In this document: positions 38,356 through 56,429 of the stretch, piece after piece
Layout of the letters: the number at the start of each line of letters is the position of its first letter
Numbering within the stretch: the first letter of the stretch is position 1
Origin: JAICJR01 sp963848495
GTDB taxonomy: Bacteria > Actinomycetota > Thermoleophilia > Solirubrobacterales > Thermoleophilaceae
NCBI GenBank assembly: GCA_963848495.1
Contig: CAWKDV010000002.1
Span: 682,001-746,000 of the forward strand
Reading direction: 5' to 3'
Length of the DNA stretch: 64,000 nt
Notes under the pieces: model-generated
What the model was told of the DNA's origin: nothing
The model's input: only the letters and a program-made list of their open reading frames with translations
Database searches by the model: none
Position numbers and translations under genes: made by a program

Positions 38356-38748
38356 ATGGCCACGAAGGTAAGCACCGAGGATTGGATCGAGGAGCTGAAG
38401 GGCATCTCGGTCCTCGAGCTGTCCGAGCGCATCAAGGCGCTCGAGGAGGAGTTCGGCGTGTCCGCCACCGCGGTCGCCGCGGCGGCCCCGGCCGCCGGCG
38501 TGCCCGCAGGGGACGGCGCCGCCGCCGAGGAGGAGTCGACCACCGTCGACGTCGTCCTCACCGGCTCCGGCGACAAGAAGATCCAGGTCATCAAGGTCGT
38601 CCGCGCGGCCACCGGCCTCGGCCTCAAGGAGGCCAAGGCTCTGGTCGACGAGGCGCCGAAGCCCGTCAAGGAGGGCATCGAGCGCGAGGAGGCCGAGAAG
38701 CTGAAGGCCGAGATCGAGGAGGCCGGCGGAAGCGTCGAGCTCAAGTAA
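38356..38748 (+). CDS. rplL: 50S ribosomal protein L7/L12
   Basis: The 130-residue stalk protein has the N-terminal dimerisation helix, an Ala/Gly/Glu hinge (about residues 36-56) and the C-terminal factor-binding domain with Lys-Ile-Gln-Val-Ile-Lys-Val-Val-Arg and Gly-Leu-Lys-Glu-Ala-Lys. AAGGAGGG lies 5 nt before the ATG. The gene ends by overlapping the antisense SMP-30 gene by 8 nt, so transcription of rpoB is probably separate. Confidence 0.96.
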   Translation: MATKVSTEDWIEELKGISVLELSERIKALEEEFGVSATAVAAAAPAAGVPAGDGAAAEEESTTVDVVLTGSGDKKIQVIKVVRAATGLGLKEAKALVDEAPKPVKEGIEREEAEKLKAEIEEAGGSVELK

Positions 38749-39523
38749 CGACGTTGGCGGGCGGCACCGGCCGCCCCGCCACGCCGGCATGCATTCGCAG
38801 GAGAGACCCTGATGCGGCAAGCAGCAGGGTCTCTTCGTCGAAGGAGACGCAGGCGGCGAACTGACCTGGGAGCTCGATCGTCCGGTCGAGCTCGCCGTCG
38901 GGCGTGAAGCGGCAGACCGCCCCGGCCTCGCCGAGCGCGACCCAGACGCAGCCCTCTGCGTCCACCGCCAGTCCGTCCGGCTGCCCGCGCGGCGGCCGGA
39001 CGAACACGCGCCGGCTGCCGCCCTCGGTGTCGAAGGCCAGGACCTCGCCGGCCGTGTAGTTGCTCACGTAGACCACGTCGCCCGCCGGCGAGAGCCCGAT
39101 GCCGTTCGGCCAGAGCACGTCGGCCGCGAACAGGTTGAGCCCACCGCCGGCCACCACGCGCCAGACCTCGCCGGGGGCGCCCGGCTCGCCCAGCATCGGC
39201 CGGAATCGCATCGCGCCCACGAGCACCGAACCGTCGTCCGTGGTCACGAGGTCGTTGAAGCCGGTGACGCCTTTCGGCGCCGTCACGATCTTGCGGGACC
39301 CGAGCGACAGGTCCCGGCCCGACACCAGCAGCTCGCCGCCGACGTGGGGCACCAGCCCGCCCACGCCGCGCCGCCGCGGCAGCACCACAGACACCCCGCC
39401 GGCCGACCAGCGGTGGACCCCGCCCCCGACGACGTCGGAGAACAGCACGCCACCGGAGCCGTCGGCTCGAGGCGCCTCAACCAGCCCGAACCCTGTCGCC
39501 AGGGTCTCGAGGTCGCGAGCCAC
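38741..39523 (-). CDS. SMP-30/gluconolactonase-like beta-propeller protein
   Basis: The 260-residue protein has the SMP-30 pattern: Gly-Phe-Asn-Asp-Leu-Val, Trp-Pro-Asn-Gly-Ile-Gly-Leu-Ser-Pro-Ala-Gly and Gln-Pro-Asp-Gly-Leu-Ala-Val-Asp-Ala-Glu-Gly-Cys-Val-Trp-Val-Ala, including the Asn and Asp residues that bind the metal. The family includes lactonases; the substrate is unknown. It starts with GTG at 39523. It is encoded antisense between rplL and rpoB, an unusual place that splits the rplJL-rpoBC unit. Confidence 0.87.
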   Translation of the reverse strand: MARDLETLATGFGLVEAPRADGSGGVLFSDVVGGGVHRWSAGGVSVVLPRRRGVGGLVPHVGGELLVSGRDLSLGSRKIVTAPKGVTGFNDLVTTDDGSVLVGAMRFRPMLGEPGAPGEVWRVVAGGGLNLFAADVLWPNGIGLSPAGDVVYVSNYTAGEVLAFDTEGGSRRVFVRPPRGQPDGLAVDAEGCVWVALGEAGAVCRFTPDGELDRTIELPGQFAACVSFDEETLLLAASGSLLRMHAGVAGRPVPPANVVT

Positions 39524-39695
39524 GGCCGGACCCTAATGCCTCTGCGGCCAGCGGTCTGCCGCCGGGCGGTAGCCATAAAGGGGAAGAACCGCTACTGTTC
39601 CCGGCGGCCTATAGCCGTAGCCGTCCCTTGAGCAGTGCCCCGCCACATATCGCGGAGCCTCGGGACGGGGTCCGTGATGGCCTGAATCCGCGTAG

Positions 39696-39756
39696 ATATT
39701 CGCGGGTCGGACGCCCCTGCCGGCGGCGCTTGTCGCTGTGCTATATTCGCGGGTCG
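39696..39756 (+). promoter_or_regulatory. Paired direct repeats upstream of rpoB (promoter region)
   Basis: ATATTCGCGGGTCG occurs twice, at 39696-39709 and 39743-39756, 47 nt apart. The second copy is preceded by T so that TATATT forms a good -10 hexamer, about 60 nt before the rpoB start. The first copy contains GATATT. This looks like tandem promoters or paired activator sites for rpoBC, which needs its own promoter here because the SMP-30 gene is on the other strand. No clear -35 hexamer is seen. The rest of 39524-39806 shows no gene. Confidence 0.5.
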
Positions 39757-39806
39757 CGCTTTGCGCCCGCCTGCTGCCCGCCTGAATCTTTTAAGGAGTC
39801 GCTGTT

Positions 39807-43355
<3,549 letters not shown>

Positions 43356-43397
43356 ACCAGCCAGACCGACCAAGCATTTGACCCACCAGGAGCACTT

Positions 43398-47462
<4,065 letters not shown>

Positions 47463-47474
47463 TCAGTCCGTTCA

Positions 47475-48371
47475 GTGGCGTCGGTCGCCTTCGTCGGGGC
47501 CGGCGCCATCGGGCTGTCCTTTGCGGCTGTCCTCGAGGAGGCGGACGCACACGAGATAGTGCTCTGCGCGCGGCGGCCGCTCGAACGAGCGGTCGTCGAG
47601 CGCGAGGACGGCTCGCCGTCGGCTGAGCTGCGGTCACCGGTCGTCACCGATCCGCTCGCGCTGGCGGGCCCGGTCGACTGGGTGGTGCTGGCCGTCAAGG
47701 CTCACCAGGTGGCCGGCGCCGCCGCGTGGCTCGGGCGGCTCTGCGGCGCCTTCACGCACGTGGCGGTGCTTCAGAACGGCGTCGAGCAGCGCGAGCTGGT
47801 GGAGCCGCTGGCGCGCGGCGGCGCGATCGTGCCGGCGATCGTCTGGCTGCCCGCCGAGATGGTCGGCTCAGGCCGCGTGCTCGTCCGCGGCGAGGCGCGC
47901 CTGAGCGTGCCCGACGACGACGGTGGCCGCGGCCTCGTGCGTCTATATGAAGGAACGTCCGCGCGCGTCCAGCCCGTGCCGGACTTCGTCAGCGAGGCCT
48001 GGCGCAAGCTGTGCGGCAACGCGGTGGCCGGGCTGATGGCGCTCTCGCTGCGCCGCGCGGACATGTTCCGCCGCGACGACGTGGCCGAGCTGTCGCGCAG
48101 GCTCGCCCTCGAGTGCCTGGCGGTCGCCCGGGCGGAGGGCGCCGACATCCCGGACAGCTTCGCCGACGAGCTCGTCGACAACTTCAAGACCTACCCGCCC
48201 GACCTCGGCACCTCGATGCTGTTCGACCGCGAGGCCGGCCGCGAGCTCGAGTGGGAGGCTCGCAACGGCGTGATCAAGCGCCTGGGCGAGCGGCACGGGA
48301 TCCCGACGCCGGTCAGCGACGTGATCGTGCCGCTCCTGGCGGCGGCTAGCGAAGCCGGTCCGCCCAGTTGA
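47475..48371 (+). CDS. Ketopantoate reductase family protein (ApbA/PanE)
   Basis: A 298-residue NADPH-dependent reductase of the 2-dehydropantoate 2-reductase family, the step from ketopantoate to pantoate for CoA. The Rossmann start Val-Ala-Phe-Val-Gly-Ala-Gly-Ala-Ile-Gly is followed by Val-Lys-Ala-His-Gln and Leu-Gln-Asn-Gly-Val. The C-terminal helical domain has Trp-Arg-Lys-Leu-Cys-Gly-Asn-Ala, with the catalytic Lys. It starts with GTG 12 nt after rpoC and is probably read through from it. Family members outside pantothenate synthesis exist, so the symbol is left empty. Confidence 0.87.
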   Translation: MASVAFVGAGAIGLSFAAVLEEADAHEIVLCARRPLERAVVEREDGSPSAELRSPVVTDPLALAGPVDWVVLAVKAHQVAGAAAWLGRLCGAFTHVAVLQNGVEQRELVEPLARGGAIVPAIVWLPAEMVGSGRVLVRGEARLSVPDDDGGRGLVRLYEGTSARVQPVPDFVSEAWRKLCGNAVAGLMALSLRRADMFRRDDVAELSRRLALECLAVARAEGADIPDSFADELVDNFKTYPPDLGTSMLFDREAGRELEWEARNGVIKRLGERHGIPTPVSDVIVPLLAAASEAGPPS

Positions 48372-48846
48372 TCAGCTCGTCGACGAGGTCGTCGGTCAGC
48401 CCGGTGTGGGATTCCGTCCTCACCAGCAAGGTCGGCTCGGCACGCTCGCGCGCCCAGGCGTCGCAATGTTCGTCCAGGAAGTCGTCCACCCAGGCGGCGG
48501 GTCTCCCGCGTGAGTAGGCGTCGATCGCGCCAACTTTCCAGTGGGCCGAGCCGAACACCGCGCGGCCGTCGAAGCTGAGCACGGGCAGCTCAGGTCCGGA
48601 GAGGCCGAGGATGTGCGGCAGATACTCGTTCGCCTTCTCCTCCCAGCCAGTCGCCCAGACGAGCTCATAGCGCTCTCCAAGCCGCTTCAGACGGGGTCCA
48701 CAGGCTTCGTCGATGCAATGAACCACGCCGTCGACCCAGTGGAAAGCGCCAGGCGCACGATCCCCGTGGGGAAAGCCGAACAGACTGATCACGCCGTCGA
48801 CGTCGAGGAACAGGAGTGGCTGTTTGCTGGGGTTTCCGGTTGCCAG
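48346..48846 (-). CDS. HAD-domain protein (Swiss Army Knife RNA-repair-associated HAD type)
   Basis: The protein reads Leu-Leu-Phe-Leu-Asp-Val-Asp-Gly-Val-Ile at the N-terminus (HAD motif I), then Trp-Ala-Thr-Gly-Trp-Glu-Glu-Lys-Ala-Asn, His-Trp-Lys and Ala-Trp-Val-Asp-Asp, the pattern of the small HAD proteins linked to RNA-repair contexts in actinobacteria. The first ATG/GTG/TTG codon is the GTG at 48792, inside motif I. The frame stays open to a TAA just upstream of 48846. A CTG at 48846, with AAGGG about 10 nt before it, could serve as a start. Otherwise an indel hides the real one. It is convergent with panE. Confidence 0.65.
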   Translation of the reverse strand: MATGNPSKQPLLFLDVDGVISLFGFPHGDRAPGAFHWVDGVVHCIDEACGPRLKRLGERYELVWATGWEEKANEYLPHILGLSGPELPVLSFDGRAVFGSAHWKVGAIDAYSRGRPAAWVDDFLDEHCDAWARERAEPTLLVRTESHTGLTDDLVDELINWADRLR

Positions 48847-48910
48847 TTTTAGCTGCCCTTAAGGGGGGAATGAATTCCGCGCGGGAACTAGAAGGTAGAG
48901 TGGTCGAGCC

Positions 48911-48990
48911 GGAGGCGTCTGGGGCTCAAGCTGGCGGCCGATCGGGTCGATAGCCCTGTCTAGACGGCAGGGAAGCAGTTAGTCGCCTCC
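48911..48990 (+). promoter_or_regulatory. Structured leader before the NIPA-like transporter
   Basis: In the 151-nt gap before 48998, GGAGGCG (48911-48917) pairs perfectly with CGCCTCC (48984-48990), closing a domain of about 66 nt. Inside it GGGGCT (48921-48926) pairs with AGCCCT (48952-48957). The gene lacks a free ribosome site in the 7 nt after this stem. It could be a cis-regulatory RNA, but no known riboswitch class was recognised. Confidence 0.4.
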
Positions 48991-48997
48991 AATCTTC

Positions 48998-49882
48998 ATG
49001 ACAGTCGATCTAGGCATCCTGCTGGCGCTCTTCTGCGCGCTGGCCACCAATGTTGGCTTCCTCTGGAAGCACAAGGGCGCGTGCGCGGCTCCTGCCGTCG
49101 AGTGGCTCCACCCGGTCCGGAGCGCGATCGCTCTCTACCGCTCCAAGTGGTTCGCCCTCGGCATGGTCGTCGCCACCGGCGCCTGGCTCTTCCACGTGGC
49201 GGCCATGGCGCTCGCCCCGCTCTCGATCGTCCAGACGGTCATCTCCGGCGGCATCGTCCTGCTCACCGTCCTGGCCGAGCGCTGCTTCGGCTTCCAGGTC
49301 GGCAGGCGCCAGTTCATCGGCGTCGCCCTGATGGCGGCCGGGCTTGTTCTCCTGACGATCACGCTGCCTCACACCGGCGGCGCCCACTCCCATTACTCGC
49401 GCGTGGGCATGGCCAGCTTCGAGTGCGGCCTGCTCTTCATCGGCACGATGCTCGTGCTGTCGCCCAAGCTGGGCGCCCGCCACGAGCACCACGGACTCTT
49501 CCTCGGCGGCGCCTCGGGCATCCTGTTCGGCGTCTCCGACGTCGCCATCAAGGCCCTGACGGGCGCCATCGGCCACTCTGGCCCCCTCGGCCTCGTCTCG
49601 CCCTGGCTGGCGGTGGCGATGATCGCCTCGGTCGTCGCCTTCTACGCCTCGGCCCGCGGCCTCCAGGTCGGCGAGCCGGTGCCGGTCATCACGCTCACGA
49701 GCGCTGGTGCCAACGTCTCGGCGATCGCCGGCGGCATCATCGTCTTCGGCGACCCGATGTCCTCCCACCCGGTGGGCATCGTCCTCCAGAGCCTCGCCTT
49801 CATCCTCGTGATCGCGGCCGCCGCGCTGATGCCGGCGCCGATGCGGGCCGCGGAAGCGGTCGCCGCGACCGCCGCCGCCTAG
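48998..49882 (+). CDS. DMT/NIPA-like membrane transporter
   Basis: A 294-residue integral membrane protein with nine to ten hydrophobic helices and the tandem layout of the drug/metabolite transporter superfamily. Val-Gln-Thr-Val-Ile-Ser-Gly-Gly-Ile-Val in the first half and Gly-Ala-Asn-Val-Ser-Ala-Ile-Ala-Gly-Gly-Ile in the second half are related repeats. It resembles NIPA-type proteins, some of which carry magnesium. The substrate cannot be stated. A structured leader precedes it. Confidence 0.78.
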   Translation: MTVDLGILLALFCALATNVGFLWKHKGACAAPAVEWLHPVRSAIALYRSKWFALGMVVATGAWLFHVAAMALAPLSIVQTVISGGIVLLTVLAERCFGFQVGRRQFIGVALMAAGLVLLTITLPHTGGAHSHYSRVGMASFECGLLFIGTMLVLSPKLGARHEHHGLFLGGASGILFGVSDVAIKALTGAIGHSGPLGLVSPWLAVAMIASVVAFYASARGLQVGEPVPVITLTSAGANVSAIAGGIIVFGDPMSSHPVGIVLQSLAFILVIAAAALMPAPMRAAEAVAATAAA

Positions 49883-49910
49883 GACGCCAGATCGGGCATC
49901 ATGAGGCGCG

Positions 49911-50288
49911 ATGCTGATCGCGCCCAGCGGCTCGGATCATCCGACCACGGTTGCACGCCTCGTTGAGGCGATCGAGCGCCGCGGCCTCACGGTCTTCGCC
50001 CGTTTCGACCACGCGCTGGGCGCTCGCGCTGCCGGCCTCGAGCTGGCGGACGAGCTGGTGATCGCCTTCGGCAATCCCCGGGCCGGAACGCCGCTCATGC
50101 AGAGCGACCCGCGGGTCGGCATCGAGCTGCCGCTGCGCATCCTCGTCTGGACCGCCCCGGATGGGGTGCAGCTCGGCTACCGCGACCCGCGCGAGCTCGC
50201 GGGCGAGTACGACCTCTCCGGCCACACCCAGGTGCTGGAGGGCATGGCCGGGCTGCTCGCGGACCTGGTGGCCGAGGCGGCGGGCTAG
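49911..50288 (+). CDS. DUF302 family protein
   Basis: A 125-residue protein matching the DUF302 fold: Phe-Ala-Arg-Phe-Asp-His-Ala, Ile-Ala-Phe-Gly-Asn-Pro-Arg-Ala-Gly-Thr-Pro-Leu-Met and Val-Gly-Ile-Glu-Leu-Pro-Leu-Arg-Ile-Leu-Val-Trp. The function of the family is unknown. It has no signal peptide. It lies 28 nt after the transporter gene and 47 nt before rpsL, all on one strand. Confidence 0.85.
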   Translation: MLIAPSGSDHPTTVARLVEAIERRGLTVFARFDHALGARAAGLELADELVIAFGNPRAGTPLMQSDPRVGIELPLRILVWTAPDGVQLGYRDPRELAGEYDLSGHTQVLEGMAGLLADLVAEAAG

Positions 50289-50335
50289 CCGGGGCCGCCG
50301 CGGGCCCGTGCAGCACTGCTAGCATCCGCGACCGC

Positions 50336-50731
50336 ATGCCGAGCATCAACCAGCTCGTCCGCAAGGGACGCAACAAGCCGAAGAAGAAGGTCGCCACCCC
50401 GGGCCTCAAGTCCGGGCAGGGGCGCAAGAAGCGCCTCGCCGCGCCTCAGCGCCGTGGCGTCTGCACACGCGTCTACACCACCACGCCGAAGAAGCCGAAC
50501 TCGGCCCTGCGCAAGGTGGCGCGCGTTCGCCTCACCAATGGGATGGAGGTCACCTCCTACATCCCGGGCGAGGGACACAACCTGCAGGAGCACTCCGTCG
50601 TGCTGGTGCGCGGTGGCCGCGTGAAGGACCTTCCGGGCGTCCGCTACAAGGTCGTCCGTGGCACGCTCGACGCCGCCGGCGTCAGCGACCGTAAGAAGGC
50701 CCGCTCCCAGTACGGCGTCAAGGCCAAGTAG
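50336..50731 (+). CDS. rpsL: 30S ribosomal protein S12
   Basis: The 131-residue S12 has the decoding-site segments Thr-Thr-Thr-Pro-Lys-Lys-Pro-Asn-Ser-Ala-Leu-Arg and Gly-Glu-Gly-His-Asn-Leu-Gln-Glu-His with the wild-type lysines whose changes give streptomycin resistance. The N-terminal part has several extra residues (a Gly-Leu-Lys-Ser-Gly-Gln-Gly-Arg-Lys-Lys insert) compared with E. coli. It starts the str unit. The 47 nt before it are GC-rich without a clear ribosome site, so a short-leader promoter is possible. Confidence 0.96.
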   Translation: MPSINQLVRKGRNKPKKKVATPGLKSGQGRKKRLAAPQRRGVCTRVYTTTPKKPNSALRKVARVRLTNGMEVTSYIPGEGHNLQEHSVVLVRGGRVKDLPGVRYKVVRGTLDAAGVSDRKKARSQYGVKAK

Positions 50732-50737
50732 CGCTCG

Positions 50738-51208
50738 ATGCCCCGTCGCGCTCCCGCAGGAATCCGTCCCATTGATCCCGACCCCGTCTACGGGTCGAAG
50801 CTGGTTCAGCAGGTGATCAACAAGGTGATGGTCTCGGGCAAGAAGTCCCTGTCCGAGCGGATCGTCTACGACGCCCTCGACATCCTCTCCCGCCGCAGCG
50901 GCAAGGAGCCCGTCGAGGCGCTCGAGACGTCCGTGTCGGCCCTCACCCCCAACCTGGAGGTCCGCTCCCGCCGCGTCGGAGGCGCCACCTACCAGGTCCC
51001 GGTGGAAGTCCCCTCCACACGCGCGCGCACGCTCGCGGTGCGCTGGCTCGTCGAGTTCTCTCGCGCCCGCCGCGAGAAGACGATGTCCGAGCGCCTGGCC
51101 GGGGAGCTCCTCGACGCCCAGTCGGAGCAGGGCGGCGCCTACAAGCGCAAAGAGGACATCTACCGGATGGCGCAGGCGAACAAGGCCTTCGCCCACTACC
51201 GCTGGTAA
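50738..51208 (+). CDS. rpsG: 30S ribosomal protein S7
   Basis: The 156-residue S7 has the typical Met-Pro-Arg-Arg start, Arg-Arg-Val-Gly-Gly-Ala-Thr-Tyr-Gln-Val-Pro and the C-terminal Asn-Lys-Ala-Phe-Ala-His-Tyr-Arg-Trp. It nucleates the 30S head and contacts the E-site tRNA. It lies 6 nt after rpsL. Its stop is followed at once by the tandem repeat block, which separates it from fusA by 1.8 kb, whereas the two are usually adjacent. Confidence 0.97.
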   Translation: MPRRAPAGIRPIDPDPVYGSKLVQQVINKVMVSGKKSLSERIVYDALDILSRRSGKEPVEALETSVSALTPNLEVRSRRVGGATYQVPVEVPSTRARTLAVRWLVEFSRARREKTMSERLAGELLDAQSEQGGAYKRKEDIYRMAQANKAFAHYRW

Positions 51209-51210
51209 GT

Positions 51211-51821
51211 GGGCGGCTGCAAACCGGCGGTCTGCGGCGTCCTCGGTCAGCCGCGGGCTGACGCCCTGCGGCTTCCCTGCGTCCTTGCAGCCCTTGGTTT
51301 TCGCACCCACTTCCCAGCGGTCCGCTGGTAGCTGGGCGGCTGCGAACCGGCGGTCTGCGGCGTCCTCGGTCAGCCGCGGGCTGACGCCCTGCGGCTTCCC
51401 TGCGTCCTTGCAGCCCTTGGTTTTCGCACCCACTTCCCAGCGCGGCGGCTGCGAACCTGCGCCCTGCGGCGTCCTCGGTTTGCCGCGGGCTGACGCCCTG
51501 CGGCTTCCCTGCGTCCTTGCAGAGCTTGGTTTTCGCACCCACTTCCCGGCGGTCCGCTGGTAGCTGGGCGGCTGCGAACCTGCGCCCTGCGGCGTCCTCG
51601 GTTTGCCGCGGGCTGACGCCCTGCGGCTTCCCTGCGTCCTTGCAGCCCTTGGTTTTCGCACCCACTTCCCAGCGGTCCGCTGGTAGCTGGGCGGCTGCGA
51701 ACCGGCGGTCTGCGGCGTCCTCGGTCAGCCGCGGGCTGACGCCCTCCGGCTTCCCTGCGTCCTTGCAGCCCTTGGTTTTCGCACCCACTTCCCAGCGGTC
51801 CGCTGGTAACTGGGCGGCTGC
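51211..51821. repeat. Five tandem copies of a ~123-bp palindromic element
   Basis: The element begins GGGCGGCTGCGAACC, continues with GGCGTCCTCGG, a small palindrome (TCAGCC-GCG-GGCTGA in most copies), CCCTGCGTCCTTGCAG and GGTTTTCGCACCC. Copies start at 51211, 51334, about 51444, 51566 and 51689, with a sixth beginning at 51812 that ends after about 10 bp. Spacing is 122-123 bp except for the second copy, which is 110 bp. GGCTGC near the left end pairs with GCAGCC, and GCGAACC roughly with GGTTTTCGC. No protein-coding signal fits. It fills the gap after rpsG. The stretch 51822-51936 holds nothing recognisable. Confidence 0.9.
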
Positions 51822-51936
51822 CTGACTGCATCGCCAGTGGCGTGGCGCCAAGTGTCCCTGGCGGGTCTCTGGCGCCTGTAGGCTGCCCCGGTGATTGCTC
51901 AGCAGGCTGAGCAAGAACTTGGTACTGGTCCGTCGC

Positions 51937-52380
51937 ATGCTCGATCTGATCGAGGGCTACTTCGGCGGCCAGCGGGAGGCCTGGGACGCGGCCGTGCCCG
52001 AGCTCTTAACGCCCGACGTCGAGATTATCCCCTCGTCGGCGCTCGCCTCCGGCACCGCGGTTCCCTACAGCGGCCACTCAGGTGCGCGGCTCTGGCTCGC
52101 CGAGGTCGCCGCCGAATGGCCGAGCTTTCGGACCCACCCGCAGCAGCTCGTCGACCTGCCCCCGGACAAGGTGCTCGTCCTCGGGATGGTTGTCGGGGAG
52201 GGTCAGGGAGCTCGGGGCTACGCAACGCTGGCCGGATGCCTCTGCACGTTGCGGTCGGGGAGGCTCTCCATGCTGCAGCACTTCTCGAGCCACGCCGAGC
52301 CCCTGCGCGAGCTGGGCCTCCCAGAGACACGGGCTGTCCGGCCCGGCGCGCCCGCTAGGCCGGTGGGCGGGGGCGTGTAA
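51937..52380 (+). CDS. SnoaL/NTF2-like protein
   Basis: A protein of about 147 residues with the cone-shaped NTF2/SnoaL pattern: an N-terminal helix (Leu-Ile-Glu-Gly-Tyr-Phe-Gly-Gly-Gln-Arg-Glu-Ala-Trp-Asp), then Pro-Asp-Val-Glu-Ile-Ile-Pro-Ser-Ser and a Tyr-Ser-Gly-His-Ser-Gly loop. The group includes isomerases and many uncharacterised polyketide- or stress-related proteins. The ATG at 51937 is chosen; a TTG at 51895 is also in frame. The end overlaps the convergent membrane protein gene by 26 nt. Confidence 0.72.
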   Translation: MLDLIEGYFGGQREAWDAAVPELLTPDVEIIPSSALASGTAVPYSGHSGARLWLAEVAAEWPSFRTHPQQLVDLPPDKVLVLGMVVGEGQGARGYATLAGCLCTLRSGRLSMLQHFSSHAEPLRELGLPETRAVRPGAPARPVGGGV

Positions 52381-52930
52381 GGACCCTGAGTAGGCCGGCG
52401 GCGACCGCCAGCGCCGAGCCGACCAGCTCGAACCAGAAGCCGATTCCGGGGTTTGCCTTCGCCTCGGCGAAGCGCTCGCCGATCACGCCGGTCTTGTGGA
52501 CGTCGGGAAGGTCGACGCCGAGCGTCACGGCCAGTCCGGCTGCTCCCAGCACGAGGAGCGCGAAGCCGGCCGGCCGGCTGGCGCCCATGGCGGCGCCCCA
52601 GGTCATCACGAGCACGAGCGCGCCGAGGATCGCCAGCGCGTAGCCGTGATGCTCGCCACCGGTCGTCTGGCACGCGTCGACCAGGCGCGGATCGGCCAGA
52701 TCCGAGCACTTCGCGGTGACGACGTCGACATGGAAGAGGGTCAGGAAGTCGCTGGCTATCATCAGAACTCCAGCCGCTCCTCCGAGCGCCAGAAGGACTC
52801 CGGGCGACCCGCTCCCAAGGCCTCTGAGAGCGGAAAATGCTCTGCTAGCATTTCGAGCCGCTCGCGGCACTGCCTTCCGGCGTGCGCTGCGCTCAGTCGC
52901 GGGAGGTGACTGGGTTCGATTCACATCCAT
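52355..52930 (-). CDS. Four-helix membrane protein of unknown function
   Basis: A 191-residue protein with a basic, hydrophilic N-terminus of about 40 residues and four hydrophobic helices. Between helices 1 and 2 lies a loop with two cysteines (Lys-Cys-Ser-Asp and Ala-Cys-Gln-Thr), which may be outside the membrane and disulfide-bonded. No family was recognised. The ATG at 52930 or the GTG at 52945 may be the start. It is transcribed away from fusA. Confidence 0.72.
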   Translation of the reverse strand: MDVNRTQSPPATERSARRKAVPRAARNASRAFSALRGLGSGSPGVLLALGGAAGVLMIASDFLTLFHVDVVTAKCSDLADPRLVDACQTTGGEHHGYALAILGALVLVMTWGAAMGASRPAGFALLVLGAAGLAVTLGVDLPDVHKTGVIGERFAEAKANPGIGFWFELVGSALAVAAGLLRVLTRPRPPA

Positions 52931-52958
52931 GGAGACTGCTGCCACATAGAGCTGCTTC

Positions 52959-53005
52959 CCGGGCGAAACTCGTCGTTGTGACTGAGGCCCGGCGGGGCCT
53001 TTTTT
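52959..53005 (+). terminator. Terminator and possible attenuator in the fusA leader
   Basis: AGGCCC-GGCG-GGGCCT followed by a run of six T (52985-53005) is a standard intrinsic terminator on the plus strand, only 34 nt before the fusA ATG. No plus-strand gene ends nearby; the closest ends at 52380. An upstream CCGGGC (52959-52964) is complementary to GCCCGG (52987-52992), which covers the 5' arm of the terminator, so an alternative antiterminator fold is possible. Confidence 0.65.
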
Positions 53006-53038
53006 ACGCCTGACACCACTGCGAAAGCTTCACATCCA

Positions 53039-55147
<2,109 letters not shown>

Positions 55148-55161
55148 AGAAGAGTATGTTT

Positions 55162-55186
55162 CCGGGGTTCGCCTGCTGGCGGGCCC
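55162..55186 (+). promoter_or_regulatory. Small hairpin between fusA and tuf
   Basis: Within the 67-nt spacer, GGG-TT-CGCC and GGCG-GG-CCC form a hairpin with a tgct loop, without a T-run. The tuf ribosome site AAAGGAG follows it. It may stabilise or process the mRNA; this is speculative. Confidence 0.4.
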
Positions 55187-55214
55187 GAGAGCTTTCTGAA
55201 AGGAGCGAGAACCA

Positions 55215-56402
<1,188 letters not shown>

Positions 56403-56429
56403 CACGCGGCTCGATCGACACGAGCTCCA

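Noticed and set aside
48847..48997. A known riboswitch (guanidine, M-box or manganese type) before the NIPA-like gene
   Set aside because: Short similarities to conserved words of these classes were seen, but the full conserved core of none of them is present.
51209..51840. CRISPR array at the regular repeats after rpsG
   Set aside because: The repeats are about 123 bp and directly adjacent, with no unique spacers and no cas genes nearby. The unit matches dispersed intergenic elements in the same window.
50285..51938. Proteins encoded across the tandem repeats on the minus strand
   Set aside because: They consist of the repeat unit translated in several frames with no start signals or family similarity, and they run antisense into rpsL and rpsG.
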